The notes below the pieces were generated by a model, which saw only the letters and a list, made by a program, of their open reading frames with translations, did not search any database and was not told the DNA's origin. A DNA stretch of 64,000 bases, from NCBI RefSeq assembly GCF_036417845.1, contig NC_089981.1, forward strand, positions 65,065,268-65,129,267, written 5' to 3'. How positions within the stretch are numbered: position 1 is the first letter of the stretch; every line of letters begins with the position of its first letter. Below, piece after piece: positions 47,901 through 59,790 of this stretch. This DNA is from Apteryx mantelli (lineage: Eukaryota > Chordata > Aves > Apterygiformes > Apterygidae). The translations under genes were made by a program, and so were the position numbers.

Positions 47901-48539
47901 TACATTGGTCCTTAGAGCCCCTTCTCCTCTCAGCTCAGTTTTATCCATGCTCTTCTGGAGGGATGGCTTTTCCATCGTGTTTCTTTCCCCCTTCCTACCT
48001 TTCCTCTGTGCACATCTGCCCTGCTGTCTGTGCAACCTTGGAGAACCTCCCCCTGCCTCAGGTTTCCCAGTTGGGGCTAATAACACTGGCCTACGTCCCA
48101 AAGGGATGGGCTTGTGGGGGGTGATATTCGGTGATTTTATGTTTACAAGCCCTCTGAGATCCTCTTATGGACTTGCTAGAGAATAGTAGAAGACTGTTTT
48201 GATTGCTGCTCTTTCTCCCGCAGGCCATCTCTTTGCCTCGGGTCAGTGTGATGCCCTGCCTAAGCCTCTTGTGTCCTTTACACAGGGACTTGATTGTCCC
48301 TGAGCAGAGCCTTCCTCACACAGGTTATTTCTGTATCGCAGTCGCTGTACGCTAGGCTCTCTAAATCCATCGCAATCCAGGAAGAGGTGATTCCTCCTCG
48401 GCCTGCCCTGCCCAGAGCAGGTTATCACCTACTCAGTGAACTGGGCCAGGCACTGTGCTGCAGCTTTGCTTTTACTTGGGGAATTACATGCTAAGATGGT
48501 TCCTCCTTCCCCTCCCCCTTATCTCCCTCCACGAGAACA
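44926..48539. other. Unassigned non-coding DNA
   Basis: 3.6 kb without a supported gene. A perfect small inverted repeat GTATGTAC-A-GTACATAC sits at 45130-45146. On the minus strand an uninterrupted frame runs from about 45535 to 45083; see the rejected list. Frames at 47503-48186 on both strands overlap and are not consistent with one protein. A C/T-rich patch lies at 46846-46900. Confidence 0.5.
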
Positions 48540-48740
48540 AGCAAATGCTTGTGAGCTAATCCTGTGCAGAGACTTTATTAAATAAACACAACTGGTACTG
48601 GTGGCTTGTTTGTTTGGGGTTGCTTTTTTTTTGCATTTGCTATCTTTGGAAAGCTAATCCCCTGGAGTTCACCCAGCGATTTCAGTCACCTCCACATAAC
48701 ACTTACTAATAATCTTAATAAATCCATCTCCTAAGCAGCA
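48540..48740. promoter_or_regulatory. Candidate regulatory segment, TAATCC pair plus FOX sites
   Basis: Two TAATCC words (48557-48562 and 48655-48660), the OTX/CRX/PITX-type core, lie 98 bp apart in the same orientation. Between them are AAATAAACA (48580-48588) and CTTGTTTGTTTGG (48605-48617), which are forkhead-like. The sequence is non-repetitive. These short words are individually common, so confidence is modest. Confidence 0.3.
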
Positions 48741-49554
48741 GCCACTACTGCCTGGCACTGAAGTATACAGAGCACCTCAGCAGCTCTGCTTCAGCTGACA
48801 CTCCTGTTTATCTTCATCATAAATGAAAACTTGCACTTGCTCAACACATTTCCAAATTTCCCAGAATGGATCCTTTGGGCAGTGTGACTGCATATATACA
48901 GTGAAAGGGAAGGTGGTCAGGGGGATGTGACTTGCAGCCTTCCTCTCTGCCTCTGCCCCTCACCCAAACCAGCTGCTGAGCATTTTTCACAAGGCTGCAT
49001 GTATCTGGTATAAGAGAGCTATGTTAGATGAATCTGTAGCCATAAACCACAGAGAAACGTTTTGATTCTTTCTGAAAAATAAAAGTTCCATCTCTCTGAT
49101 AAAATAATGTTCCTAACCAAAGCAGGCAAATCTGGGAATATATTCTGCACGTTTCTGGTGCCTGATCTGGTGATCATTGTAAGTGACTTGGTGTCAGGCC
49201 GTAGAGAGTCTGTTCTCACCTACTTCATTGATTGGCTGTGTGAAGTTGATACAAGCAACAAAAGCAGAGATTCATTAGGCACCAAAAATGGATCACAAGC
49301 ATGATGCATGTGTCTCAGGACACAATTGCAAACCTAGCACTCTTCTGAGCCTAACTTAGGGTCCCTGAAATCTATGCCGGGCTCTTGTTTTCAACATTAT
49401 ATTTTCCCAGGTGCCCACAGACCCTCAGGCCTGACGGAGCTGAACAGTTCGGTGCTGATCTCATGCTGAACATGCTTCCTCCACTTTGCTCCTGAAGAAC
49501 CTCAAACTAGCAGGCAGATTCCTACCGAATGAGTCTTTGCAGAGGCTCCTTCAA
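48741..49554. other. Unassigned non-coding DNA
   Basis: Frames at 49019-49219 and 49107-49304 are opposing shadows. No repeat family or strong motif seen. Confidence 0.5.
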
Positions 49555-49725
49555 TAAGAGCCTCAATTTCCTTCAAAACAACTCTGTAAGAGGCACTGCA
49601 CTGCCTAAGTATTATTAACCCCCGGTGTCACTGATGGCGAAATTAAAGAACAGTGTGGAGTGACTAGTTTAAAGCAGATTCACCAGTAGCAAATCAGGTA
49701 GCAAGGTGGAAAAAGTATTGGAGAT
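49555..49725 (-). repeat. MIR SINE fragment
   Basis: Reverse-complement MIR: 'caaaacaactctgtaagagg' (49575), 'aagtattattaacccccggt', 'gatggcgaaattaaagaaca', 'gtggagtgactagtttaaag', and 'gcaaatcaggtagcaaggtg'. This is the usual core order with mutations. The head end is not readable. Confidence 0.65.
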
Positions 49726-52700
49726 TTCTTGCGTGTTGATCATCAGTCTGCACAGACCCTTTTGAAGTTCTTCAGTTTAATGATTTAATTGAAGCTTATT
49801 ATATGCTCTGAGATATTTGGATGACAGACATTATGCATATTACCACTTTAGCTTGTCTATATGCCTCATTTAAAGTGGCTGACACTAGGGGCAGCTTCCT
49901 CATTGTGCCACCAGTGAAATACAGTCCTTGCTGCAGTCTGGCTGTACTTTTCCTGACTGTTTTTCAATATTCTGTGTTTCACGGGGGACTGATTGCACAA
50001 CAGAGCATGGCAGAAATTCATCTTAGCACAACTAAAGAGGGGAAAAAGCTTTTGGGAGAGATGCCAGGGTCTTGATCTTGATTACACTAATTGAAAAGTG
50101 AGGCAGTTCTGACCCTCCACCAACAGAAATTGATAGAGAAGGTTTGCACTACTTCTGCCCTGCAATATTGGAACTGGCACAGCAAGGGCTGGGCAAAAAG
50201 AGAGAATCCTATTTCTAATACAAGCTCATCCTTACTTACTGCCATCTCTTCAGAGTCAAGGCAAGGTTAAGCCAAACACTAAGAGAATTAAGAGGTTTGC
50301 AGTTTTTATCCTACATTAACCATTTGGCCTCACCCTTTCAAGCATCCGATTAGGATTTTACCAGATAAACCTTCTTCCAAGACCCTTACGAGCCATTGGG
50401 GAAGTATAGCTGCATTTTGGGGAGGTTATTTTTGTCTTCCTTTCCTGTGTTTTGCTCTCTGAGATTTTGAGTGTTATAGGCAGGGGCAAAATGAAGGGGA
50501 GACACACTAACCCAGACTGTCCACAGGAATTTACAGTGTTGGAGCCTGCTATGTGTTAAAAAAAAAAAGGAGGAAAAGAAAGAGAAGACTGTGCAAGAAT
50601 CATACTATGAAAAGGGGCCTGACTCTGCGTATAGGCAGGACAGATTACATTTGAGACATTTTGTATCGGAGCAAGAGCTTACAATCCTGTGGGAGAAAAG
50701 GTAGGGAAAAGAAAAGAAATGACTGAAAAGACAAGACAGGAGAAGGCTGTAGACTTCAGAGAGAGGAAGAAAAAGAAGTATTCTCATTTTCTTCTTCATT
50801 CATATTTGTGAATCGTGAAGCCCCTTGCTGAGCAAGATGTAAATGAAATGTGAGCTATCCTTACATTTCTTTTCCCCTTAGTGTACAGTAAAGGAAAATT
50901 CATGTGTGCACAGAAAGAAACACAGCTCATGCACTTAAAAGGAAAAATACTGAGCAACACAGACACAGAATGACAGATAAATATGAAGACATACAGATAC
51001 ATGTGGGCATACAGCCACAGACACACAGTGCACATAGATGAGAAGAGAAACAACACAATACACATGTGCATGCAACAGAGCTCCGACAGGCATCGTGAAT
51101 AAAAAGCAGCAATAAAATCCTTCTAATAGTAGTGTTTTGTGCTACCAATTGGTCTTCACTATAAATTGAACAAAAAGCTTCTCCTGTCAGAGACGTGCTC
51201 CGTGTCTCTACCACCCCAGCATGGCAGCACGTAAAGGCTGCTGCACGCTCCTTATCTTCCATCAGCCATGAGTGCACACTCCCAGCCTGGCCAAGGTCTG
51301 CCTTTGCTGTCTTTGCTGTGAGAACTTATAAGTGCAGCACTAAAAACTCAGCAGCTTTGGTACAGTTAAAAGGCTACCAACCTAATATTCATTTTCCATT
51401 TAAGCTTTCATTCTCCCACCCTTTCTGATTGTGTGCTGATTACAAACAGTATTGCAATGCACAGAAGAGAACTGTATCTTAGCTATGTGTGCATGACTGT
51501 ACATTCTCCCAACATGTGCTTTTCTCAACGACAACATTGACACAGATTCTGAGTGTCGGGTGGCAAAAGCTGCAGACAGTTTCCCATAAGTCTATTTCTG
51601 GTGCAATGCAAGTGCATGAGCATCAGGCTGGATGTATATTTAACTCCACATGTTTTAATCCAAAGAGGTCAGGAAACAGGAGCATGAATGCTCTTGTTGT
51701 GGCAGATGGGAATGTGTTGGATTGCCCACATTGTCAGGCAAGGGGCCCTGGGCGATGGAGGTAGTGCTGACATCATTGTCTCTCTCTGGGTTTTGCCTGG
51801 AGCTGCAGACAGAGAAAGCTGTGCAGTCAGTAACCCTTTCCTGCCCAAGCTCAAAGCTAGCAGGCTTTTCCACAGTCTCTTCTTTGTCAGTGTTTCTGCA
51901 GACCCAGCCAACACAGCCATTGAAGAAAACTGCTTTGGGCCTGTTTAGGCTCTGATATTTCCTCTCCAAAAGAAATAAATTTTATCAGCTGTTGCAGGAG
52001 AAGGTTAATTGCAATGGTAGTGTGTCTCCTCAGCTATAGAAAAACACAAGCCCCAAAAGAAATCCTTGGCATTTATCATGCAAATATACAGATAGGGGTG
52101 CACAAGGATACAAATCTTCTGCTATAAATACTCAAACCTAAGTAAATTTAAGAACTATATACTGCTTGACATCTTCAAACACTTGTCTCAAGGCAACTGT
52201 ACAGACCCAGGGAAAGGGACAGGCTTTAACCTCTGCATCTTCAGAGCTTCCAGTGTTTCTTGGACCTTTGGATAATGGCAGGGGAACAAATGGCCCAGTT
52301 ACTGCAGACATGAAACCACTCTGATCTGCTCTGCCTCGCAGGCGCACTGTTTCTGACCTCCCCATGTCCACTTCTCCCCACCCACACAACCCCCCACACC
52401 TGAACAGGTACCACAGTGTCAGGGGCATTCTTGCATGTCAGTGAGACACCAACAACCCAGGGACTTCAGCAGAACCGAGAAGCGAGTGCTAGGTCTTGAA
52501 GAGTGACGCTGGTGATGTCAGAGGAGTAGGGAACCCAGCACAATTCAAGGGGTTCATCTAACAGCCATTATAAATCCAAAAAAGTCAGAGCACATTTAAA
52601 TGTCCCTGTGTATGCATGCATTGTTCCATGGTTTTTAGGCTCTGTGACAGCTCATCTCCTCAATCCAGACTGATATAACAGCGATTAGGAGACCTTGAAC

Positions 52701-53286
52701 CAGCAACACCCGTTCAGTTGCTATTGGGAATCTTTAAAAGCCCCTTTTCCTTGTATATCAGCCCTTTTCTTCACCATTCTTCTCCAAGGTGGCGTAGAAA
52801 AAAGCCATGAAAAAAAAAAGGATTTTGCAGGAAACAATTGGATTCTGTATTTGCGCTGTTCTACAGACAGCAGTCCCCTAATGATTTGGGGTCATTTTCT
52901 CTTGTCTATTCCTTTTTATTCTAGCAACATTAAAAGATCCTAAAATAATACTTGCTCACTGTTCAAATAACAGAGCAAGACGAACTCCCCTTGCCCCAGT
53001 AATGCCAGAGAATCCACACAGGACCCTGACCTCTCCTTCACTCCCCCCTTTTGCCCAGGGATTACAGCAGTCTCAATACAGGCTTGTCCGTGCACAGGCT
53101 GTGATTCCCAGTCATCACAAGATCTTTTATGAACCAAATTTCCTGATTTTTCTGCATTCCAGTCAGACCTCTGATGCAAAAGTAGTTGACATCGTTAACT
53201 CTTTGGAGGAGGAACTTTGCCTTTTTACCTATCTGCAGATGTCCCTTGTACAATATTGTGTTCTAAAAGAAATAATAATTTGGTGG
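49726..53286. other. Unassigned non-coding DNA
   Basis: 3.5 kb without a gene. A-rich (50555-50580) and purine-rich patches occur to about 50780. CA-rich text is present at 50955-51075. Frames of up to 116 codons (50927-51277 minus) and overlapping frames at 51655-51969 on both strands lack domains. Confidence 0.5.
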
Positions 53287-53300
53287 TGTGTGTGTGTGTG
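53287..53300. repeat. (TG)7 microsatellite
   Basis: Seven TG units preceded by 'tggtgg'. A short simple repeat. Confidence 0.9.
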
Positions 53301-53889
53301 TATTGAACTGCAAAGGGGTGTATGAGGAGGAGGACAAGAATGGTTTGAAATACAACATATTATCTCATAACAGGAGTCACGAAAATGGGAAATGAGGCAG
53401 ATCCTCGGTGTCACCTGCAGCTCCTCTGCAGAATGAATTAACCACTGCCTCAACTCAGGACTATGCATTTACTCCCTACACACACATACTCCTCAACTCC
53501 ATGTGGGAAGAAGGGCAAAGGCAGAACATATGGCAGCACTGCCACTGGGAGTGCACCAGCAAGCACTGTTAAGATTTAGTACATCACTTCAGCTCCTTCA
53601 GTTCTGCTGGGATCCACATCAGCTCACAGCTAGATCAGAGTCAGAGGAATAAAAAAGCAAATTTGGAGCCACTCCTGCCCCTCTTCTCCTAAGCTGCAGC
53701 AAATGCACATTTAACTCACCTTGGACTCTGTTCTCATCTGTTAAATTTGATGTCAAGCGACATTTATACGATGCTTATCCAGCATGTTCTGTGTAACATA
53801 CAATTTGGTGACACAAATGCATTTCTGCAGTGTATATGTCAGATGCTCTTATGGGATGTTTCTATGGGTATTTACATGTAGGTGATATA
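53301..53889. other. Unassigned non-coding DNA
   Basis: No gene, repeat or motif cluster recognised. Confidence 0.5.
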
Positions 53890-54389
53890 TGTGCCTTCAT
53901 CATGGTTTTGGTTTGGACATATAACAGAGGAAGGTACAGCCCCCCAGGTGTCTTCTCCAGTACATGACACAGCTCCAAGGCCTGCAACAGGGACTAGCCA
54001 CATAATGTAGGAGGGACTGTAGCACTAGGCTAGGACTGAGGCATCTGCCTCTTAGCAGGACCCTCTGAGCACAAGGTGCCACTAGACTGCACATCCTCTG
54101 ACTGAAGCACAGCATCTGGTACCTGGTCTCTCTGTGTACCAGACATAGCCCATGAAGGCACCTATTGCCCATCCACATCCAGTGCCTCAGGTGATGGAGT
54201 AGAAGACAGGCCATTAGGAGGTGGTAAGAAAGCCTTAGTTGCAGAATAATGTGAGGCAGGAAGCAGCAATGTCAGTTTTACACCCAGTGTATGACTTGAT
54301 AGGTCTCCATTATGTGCCGTTGGCAACACCTTGTAAACCCTAGTGATCCCCATCAGGTACAGAAAAAGCTGCAATGACTGTGAAATCAA
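53890..54389 (-). pseudogene. Possible decayed coding remnant, unidentified
   Basis: One reverse-strand frame from 54389 to about 53890 (about 165 codons) is broken only by three TAG stops (one at 54162-54164, the others at about 54029 and 53999). Its composition looks protein-like: ASHYSATKAFLPPPNGL, SSTPSPEALDVDGQ, MSGTQRDQVPDAVLQSEDVQ, SSGTLCSEGPAKRQMPQS and SLLQALELCHVLEK. The Ser/Pro/Gln/Glu-rich linker followed by a Leu-rich stretch resembles the C-terminal side of transposon-derived DNA-binding proteins, but I cannot name a family. Chance is not excluded. Confidence 0.25.
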
Positions 54390-54906
54390 AAGTCTGCCTT
54401 TTTAAGGCCCTCGCTTATTAACAAAAAGTAATTCAACAAATACTGCTCCACAGATCTTGGATCTGGACTCTAGACCAGCCCAGTTTGATTTTTTCCCCCC
54501 TTTATCTGCTTCCAGCAGAGCAGGGACCCCCAGGGACTGAGGGAGAGTGCAGGGAGCCGCAGAGCCTTGGTAAGTCAGCAGGCGCTGGGACACAGCACCC
54601 TCACAGGTTCAACACCTGCCCAGTTCCGGGGGTAGGAGAAGAAATCTGCCACTCTTGCAAGGTGGATGTGCATGTGCCTGGGGCTCGTGTGAGTAGTAGT
54701 AGCTCGTGTGAGTGGTGAGGTAGTTTGGCTAATTTATGTGGTGTGGCTTTATGTGTGTGTGAATGTACACACATGAGACTGAGGAGCAGTTCAGTTCTTG
54801 CTGGAATCACCAGAGGGTTTTTTGCTAGGAAAGGGTTAACTGGAGTGCCCTTGCTGAGCTTCATGTCTCCTTGCATTCCAGGGTAAATGGTGTTTTGCAG
54901 AGCCTG
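54390..54906. other. Unassigned non-coding DNA
   Basis: Frames at 54402-54593, 54485-54718 and 54601-54975 conflict between strands. A duplicated word 'agtagctcgtgtgagtggtg'-like sits around 54686-54717. Confidence 0.45.
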
Positions 54907-54921
54907 GTTACCTATGGCAAC
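54907..54921. promoter_or_regulatory. X-box (RFX-type) site
   Basis: GTTACC-TAT-GGCAAC fits the degenerate RFX X-box GTNRCC(N0-3)RGYAAC exactly with a 3-nt spacer. It is the second strict match in the window after 25852-25865. About 0.5 strict matches would be expected by chance in 64 kb, so this one alone is weak evidence. Confidence 0.4.
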
Positions 54922-56879
54922 AGCAGAGGGGAATATTGCAGGCGAATCTTCTGAATCACAGGATTTACAGCCCATATGTTTATTCTGCAGTGAAACACTT
55001 CCAGCTCTCGCTTCTGATGTGAGCTGGGAACCGCGAGAGGGCTTTGCAGAGCCATTTAAAAGGCATTGTGAGCTGGAAGCAAGGCATTTTTAATAAGGAC
55101 TGGTTCAAAAAAAAGAAACATAGCAGAAGCAGAGGAGCCTTCAGAATGAGCTATACTGCCATGAAGCATACCTGTATTGGTGCCCTACCTCCCATTAATA
55201 ATCCCCATTCAATTTCATGGCTATATAATAACTCCCTGAATTTCCAGCCTCAGACCTCAGCTGTTCTGCAGCTGCTTTGGACCAATCTGCAATACAAAGT
55301 GCCCCCAAGGCTGGCACAGCCAAGTTATAGTCCCGTCAGGCTAGAGAGAGCTCTCAAGTGCCTGAAGGAACCTTACTGTTTTGAGCAATACCTGGACTAG
55401 GTACTGCCCTATAGACAGCAAGCATAAATTAGAGCACCCTGCTTTTAACGTATAGATGTACTCCCAACACACATATCATAAATTGTATTGATGCTTTTCA
55501 TTATGGCTCTGTAACACTTTGAATTAGATTTTTTTAAATGATTGTGCCTGGAGAAGATGCTTTAAGTCTGTGAAGGATCAGGCATATTCAGGGCATCATT
55601 TGGAAAACAAGAATACAAATAAATGTTTTTATATGTAATTATAAAATGCCAATGGTTTCACTGGCCTAACTGCCTCTCATCTCATCAGTTCTGAGAAAAT
55701 AAGCAGTTCTAGGCCTGGCTAAAATGTGGAGGGGGATCATCTGGGAATTCAGGAAGCTAAAGGCACAAGCCAAGGAGCGTGGTTGAATGCTTGAGCAAAG
55801 ATCCATTTCACCTAACTCTAACCCTCTAAAAGTTAGGAATCCAGTCTAGGCTCCCTCTATAGTCAGTAGAGATAAATTCAATTGTACAAAGACAATTCAT
55901 CACACCTAAAAGAAATACCTGCATGTCTGAGTGTGTGTATGCAGGTGCATCTTAGAGTATTCAAGGCAATAATGTTATCCTGGCAAAGGCTGAGGACAGT
56001 TCATTCTAAACGCAGCTAGACAGGCACAGATTGAATTCACATGGAAACGTCCAATTTATACTTTTCTCTCTGGAACTTGAACGCTCTCATATGTTGCTAC
56101 TTCTTTACTAAGAAATTGGCAGTGTATGCTACATATTAATCTTGCTATCTCAAAGCTTGAGAGGAAAACACTGTTCTAGCTGAATGAGGAGCTGGACATT
56201 TTAAAGGAATCTGCTACTCATTTTTAAAAGAGCAGAGGCAGGTCATTGCAAACTGTACTTGCTGTAACCTAGGAGGGATTTGCCTTGCTGATAAATATTT
56301 AACTGTCATGAAGGACTGATCTGTGATGCCTTCTGTGGACACTCTTTCAATGGATTTGAAGCAATAGTATGCCATTTTTCAGGGCTGTAGCTCCAGTTAT
56401 GCACTTTTTCAGAAAGGGAAAGGGAAAGAAAAAATAAAATACAAAACACTTGAATCACTGGGCTTCTGTGTGAACCCTCAGAATTCAGAAATGGGCACAT
56501 CTGTTTAACTCAGATTTTTGTTCCAATTGGCTAAAAAGAAAACATTTACTTTTTCTTATTATTTTGCTTTCCCTCAATTTAGAAAAGAAAACAGAATCTG
56601 AGTTTATTGATCCAGTGAAATTTATTTGGGAAATTTCTTTGAAGCTGTGAGCTAAGATAAACAGTAATTCATGATATATGCAGCAAGTGATCATGCAAAT
56701 CACAGAAAAGGAGAGAGAGGAGGAGAGTGGGAGGAAGAATTCATCCCTTAGATGGGAAATGAATGGTTCTTTAAAATAGGAGAAGCGGCAGGCTATCTGT
56801 CTGCCTTTCTATGCGTTGCTTTTCTAATGCACCCATCACTATTGTATACAAGCATCAAAAACAAAATTAAAACTTGAAT
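54922..56879. other. Unassigned non-coding DNA
   Basis: Two overlapping plus-strand frames (54887-55093 and 55044-55400, up to 118 codons) show no domain. The rest is AT-rich with an AG-rich patch near 56708-56735. Confidence 0.5.
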
Positions 56880-57030
56880 TCGGTTTGCCTATTCATCATT
56901 CCTAGGTTCAGCTACTTTATTTGTTTGGTGGGTTGCATTTGTTTTTCAGCCTTCATTACCGTAGGGAGAATTTCATGAAGCAGCGGGGTTTGCATTATGC
57001 AGCGAAAACAGTCAGACTTCAGATGATTTT
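56880..57030. promoter_or_regulatory. Conserved-looking non-coding segment
   Basis: A non-repetitive stretch contains 'tttatttgtttggtg' (forkhead-like, about 56918), and 'ggtttgcattatgcagc' (about 56986; octamer-like TTTGCAT). It lies upstream of the Z-DNA-type tract and GC-rich block. Weak evidence, from motif content alone. Confidence 0.25.
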
Positions 57031-57194
57031 GGTCAGATGGAGGGAGGGGTCTTTTTCCCTACAAATAAATCATGGCATTTGCCTTGTTCCTGGCTGAGAT
57101 TGTGAGGTTTTAGGAAAAGAAACAGAGCAATTGTGCTAGCATGAGGAATTTTGCGTGGCTGAAGAACAGAGAGTAAAAATGATCCTTCGTGCAA

Positions 57195-57242
57195 GTGTGT
57201 GTGTGTGTGTGCGCGTGTGTGCGCGCGTGCACGCGCACGTGT
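57195..57242. repeat. 48-bp alternating purine-pyrimidine tract
   Basis: TG repeats grade into CG-containing steps (GCGCG, CGCGC, ACGCGCACGT) with no break in purine-pyrimidine alternation over 48 bp. Mixed TG/CG tracts are among the strongest Z-DNA-forming sequences. It lies about 230 bp before a CpG-rich block. The Arg/Ala/His/Thr-rich minus-strand frames are artefacts. Confidence 0.95.
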
Positions 57243-57399
57243 TCGTTTCTCATTCTCCACCATTTCCTGAAAACAGGGCTTGGGGAAAAAGCACACAGAC
57301 ACATAACATTTTTCCATTAGCAGTGCAAGTGGGGGGAGGTAATGGGCTGGGGGGAGGGGATGGTAATCAGAGATCTGCTTAGTCTTCATAGAAAGAAAA

Positions 57400-58140
57400 A
57401 TGCTTGGGTGCCTGCTTTGCCATAAATTGCATCTGGTGGTTGGAGCTACAGCAAGTTATTAAAGCGACTGCATTAAAGTCATAATTCAGCAGGTCAGCAG
57501 CACACGCTGCAGCCCCTCCTCCACCAGCCCTCCCAGCCCCGGTTTCCGAAAGGACTGAACACTGGCAGCCTCAATCAGCGCTCACTGCGGCACTTAGTGC
57601 CTTTTTTCCCTTGAAGGGGAGGAAGGGGGGTGGAGGAAGAGCAGGAGAGCACACGGCATGGAGGTAATTGCTTTGCAGAGTCACGGGGAGACAGTGCTGC
57701 CCATTGGGGCCTGGCGACGCGGGAAGGAGAAATCCCGCTTCCCAATTTAGCGCAGTGTACGAAGGCGCAGCAGCACACTCGCTCCCTGGCCCCAGGCCCC
57801 CTCGTGCTGTTTCAATGGCTCTCCCTGCTTTTTCACTGAGCGGGGAGAGGTGCATGCGAAAAGCAACATGTCATGCTATCTCGGGGGGACGGGGAGGGCG
57901 TTGAAGCCAGAGGAAGATACGCCGCTGTTGCTCAGTCTGGCGGAGAGGCAGGAATGGAAACGCAATTGCACACGCACCAAGATGGATGCCGGAGCAGTCG
58001 GCTCAAGGGCTGTAAACAGCTACGTTAGCAGACAGCTCTCCCCACCAAGGTCAGAAGCTGGCATGGAGGAGGCAATATTTGCCTCGCGTTTCGCGTTAAC
58101 AGTTGAACAGTTCCCCCCCTCGCTCCTATGATGATAGTTC
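57400..58140. promoter_or_regulatory. GC- and CpG-rich block, weak CpG island
   Basis: CG steps are much more frequent here than in the flanks (for example around 57713-57780, 57840-57900, 57915-57990 and 58083-58101). The start (57415-57510) is AT-balanced, with 'gttattaaagcgactgcatt' and 'aagtcataattcagcaggtc', and looks like a conserved element. Five or more overlapping frames on both strands are composition artefacts. This could be a CpG-poor promoter or an enhancer. No initiator, TATA box or exon can be fixed. Confidence 0.5.
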
Positions 58141-59631
58141 CCTTCAGATAAAAGCTGCAGTTTAATTTTCTTTTATAAAAAGTCAGGCACAAAAAGCATT
58201 CCTGCTAAATGGTTCAGGAGTCTCAAACAGCTCTTATGATAACAAACTTGCGCACGTGTGACTAAAGAGAGTTACAGAAAGAAAAAAAACAGAAAACTAA
58301 TGAGAAAGTCGATTTTAACCTTGGCATTCCCGAATCCTCTAAAAGCAGGGGTCTATTACAAATCAGGACTATTTTCTAAGTGAATCACCTTGCAAAGATC
58401 CTTCTAAGCATAGGTTTGTGGAGCTCAGCTGTGGAAGGTCACCACGATTTGATTTGGGTCAGCTTCTGTAGATGGGACCATTTTCACCCGTTTCCAGGGG
58501 GGCAGAAGTGCCCTGGAATCACCCTTGGGCTCTCGGTGCGTGTGCTCCATAGGAAGGTGCTTTGGGCTCTGTTTTCATTGGCCTGGCTGTGGGGAGAACA
58601 GCAGGACGGGCCTCTCCGGCCACAGGGCGCCTTCCTTTCTTCGGATGTTAAATATTTTCTTAATGAATCTAAGGAGGAACAGTGAAGCTGAAAGTGCTGA
58701 GATGACAAGTAGGTGCATGAGGTCACCCAGGGATGCCAGTTCAAGAAGAAATCCAGGTTTTCAGTGCATGTCCGTGGATGTGGGGCTAGAAAACAGCAAG
58801 CAAGAGGGCAAAAGCATGCACACCACTATTCTTGTAGCAGGGAAAGATTTCTTGCTTAAAACAGGCATACAAGTGTGTATTTTTTCTGCAGATTACATGT
58901 ATTAGAGACACTCTCATTTTTCCTCTGTTTTTCACTAGCAGTAAAAATTTACGTACCTCTCAGAGCTTACAGCAAACCATTGCGGGGGGAATTTCTTGCA
59001 CTACCAAGGCTTCACAAAACTGTCACGCAGTTCCCTTGCCGCACAACCACACTTACAGTCACGACTATGGTGGACAAGTAGATCATCCCACCACCTCCTG
59101 GGTCAGGGGAGTTTATTCCCACTGAGATTTTAGTATAAGCTTGAGATCCTCAGGGAATTAAATCTGCTGCTTGTCTACAGGATAGATAATGGCAGGGCAA
59201 GCTTCCCACATCACTGCCTCCTGCCAGTGCAGCTCAGCCTTGACCTGGCTACCATTCATGGCGGGACAGTGTAGAGTTCATTCTCCGTATCCCATTCATA
59301 GTCACTGGCCTTTGCAAACAAGGGAGAATTTAGAATCCAATTTGATTTTTTTTTTCAGAAAAGAAACCAACCAACAAAGTAACCAGGAATTGAGTTGTGA
59401 TCCACTAAAATAATTTCAAATGGTCTTCCTGTATACAATGTAGATGGCAACAACTTCTGAGCACCACTGATCCAAGGAGAGCTTAGAATGAATAACACAA
59501 AATCAAAATGCAACATATCCTGTACCCACCCTGAGCTGCTCCAAGCTTTGTGTGTTTTGCATTCTGCAGAGCCACTTTGGAAAGGAAACACTTTGTCATT
59601 ACAGTCTTTCTCTCTAGGATTTGCTGTAGCA
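58141..59631. other. Unassigned non-coding DNA
   Basis: Frames of up to 128 codons on both strands (58380-58905, 59355-59741) overlap and conflict. No domain or repeat core apart from the element that begins near 59632. Confidence 0.5.
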
Positions 59632-59790
59632 GTAGATTTTTGTAGCTGTGATGGCCTAAGCGTGTAAGGAAAGTAAGTTTTTGAAGGCAGAGCTTGTATG
59701 TCTGAAAGCTCATCTGTTTTTTTGTGAGAATAAAAAATCAAAAAAAGGTATTGCCCCTGCCTACAAACCTTGCTTCTCTAGAGCTTGCCC
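59632..59790. repeat. Interspersed repeat, class uncertain
   Basis: 'tttgtagctgtgatggccta', 'agcgtgtaaggaaagtaag', 'agcttgtatgtctgaaagct', 'catctgtttttttgtgagaa', then 'aaggtattgcccctgcctac' and 'aaaccttgcttctctagagc' match a repeat I know from many sauropsid loci with 'ttgtagccgtgttggtc' at one end. I cannot say whether it is LTR, LINE or DNA-transposon derived. Confidence 0.5.

Noticed and set aside
47503..48186. Cluster of 62-147 codon frames on both strands
   Set aside because: Frames overlap on opposite strands and in different registers, without domain, splice or composition support.
57571..58131. Several 60-95 codon frames on both strands in the GC-rich block
   Set aside because: Overlapping frames on both strands reflect the local lack of stop codons. 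None has a domain or agrees with splice signals.
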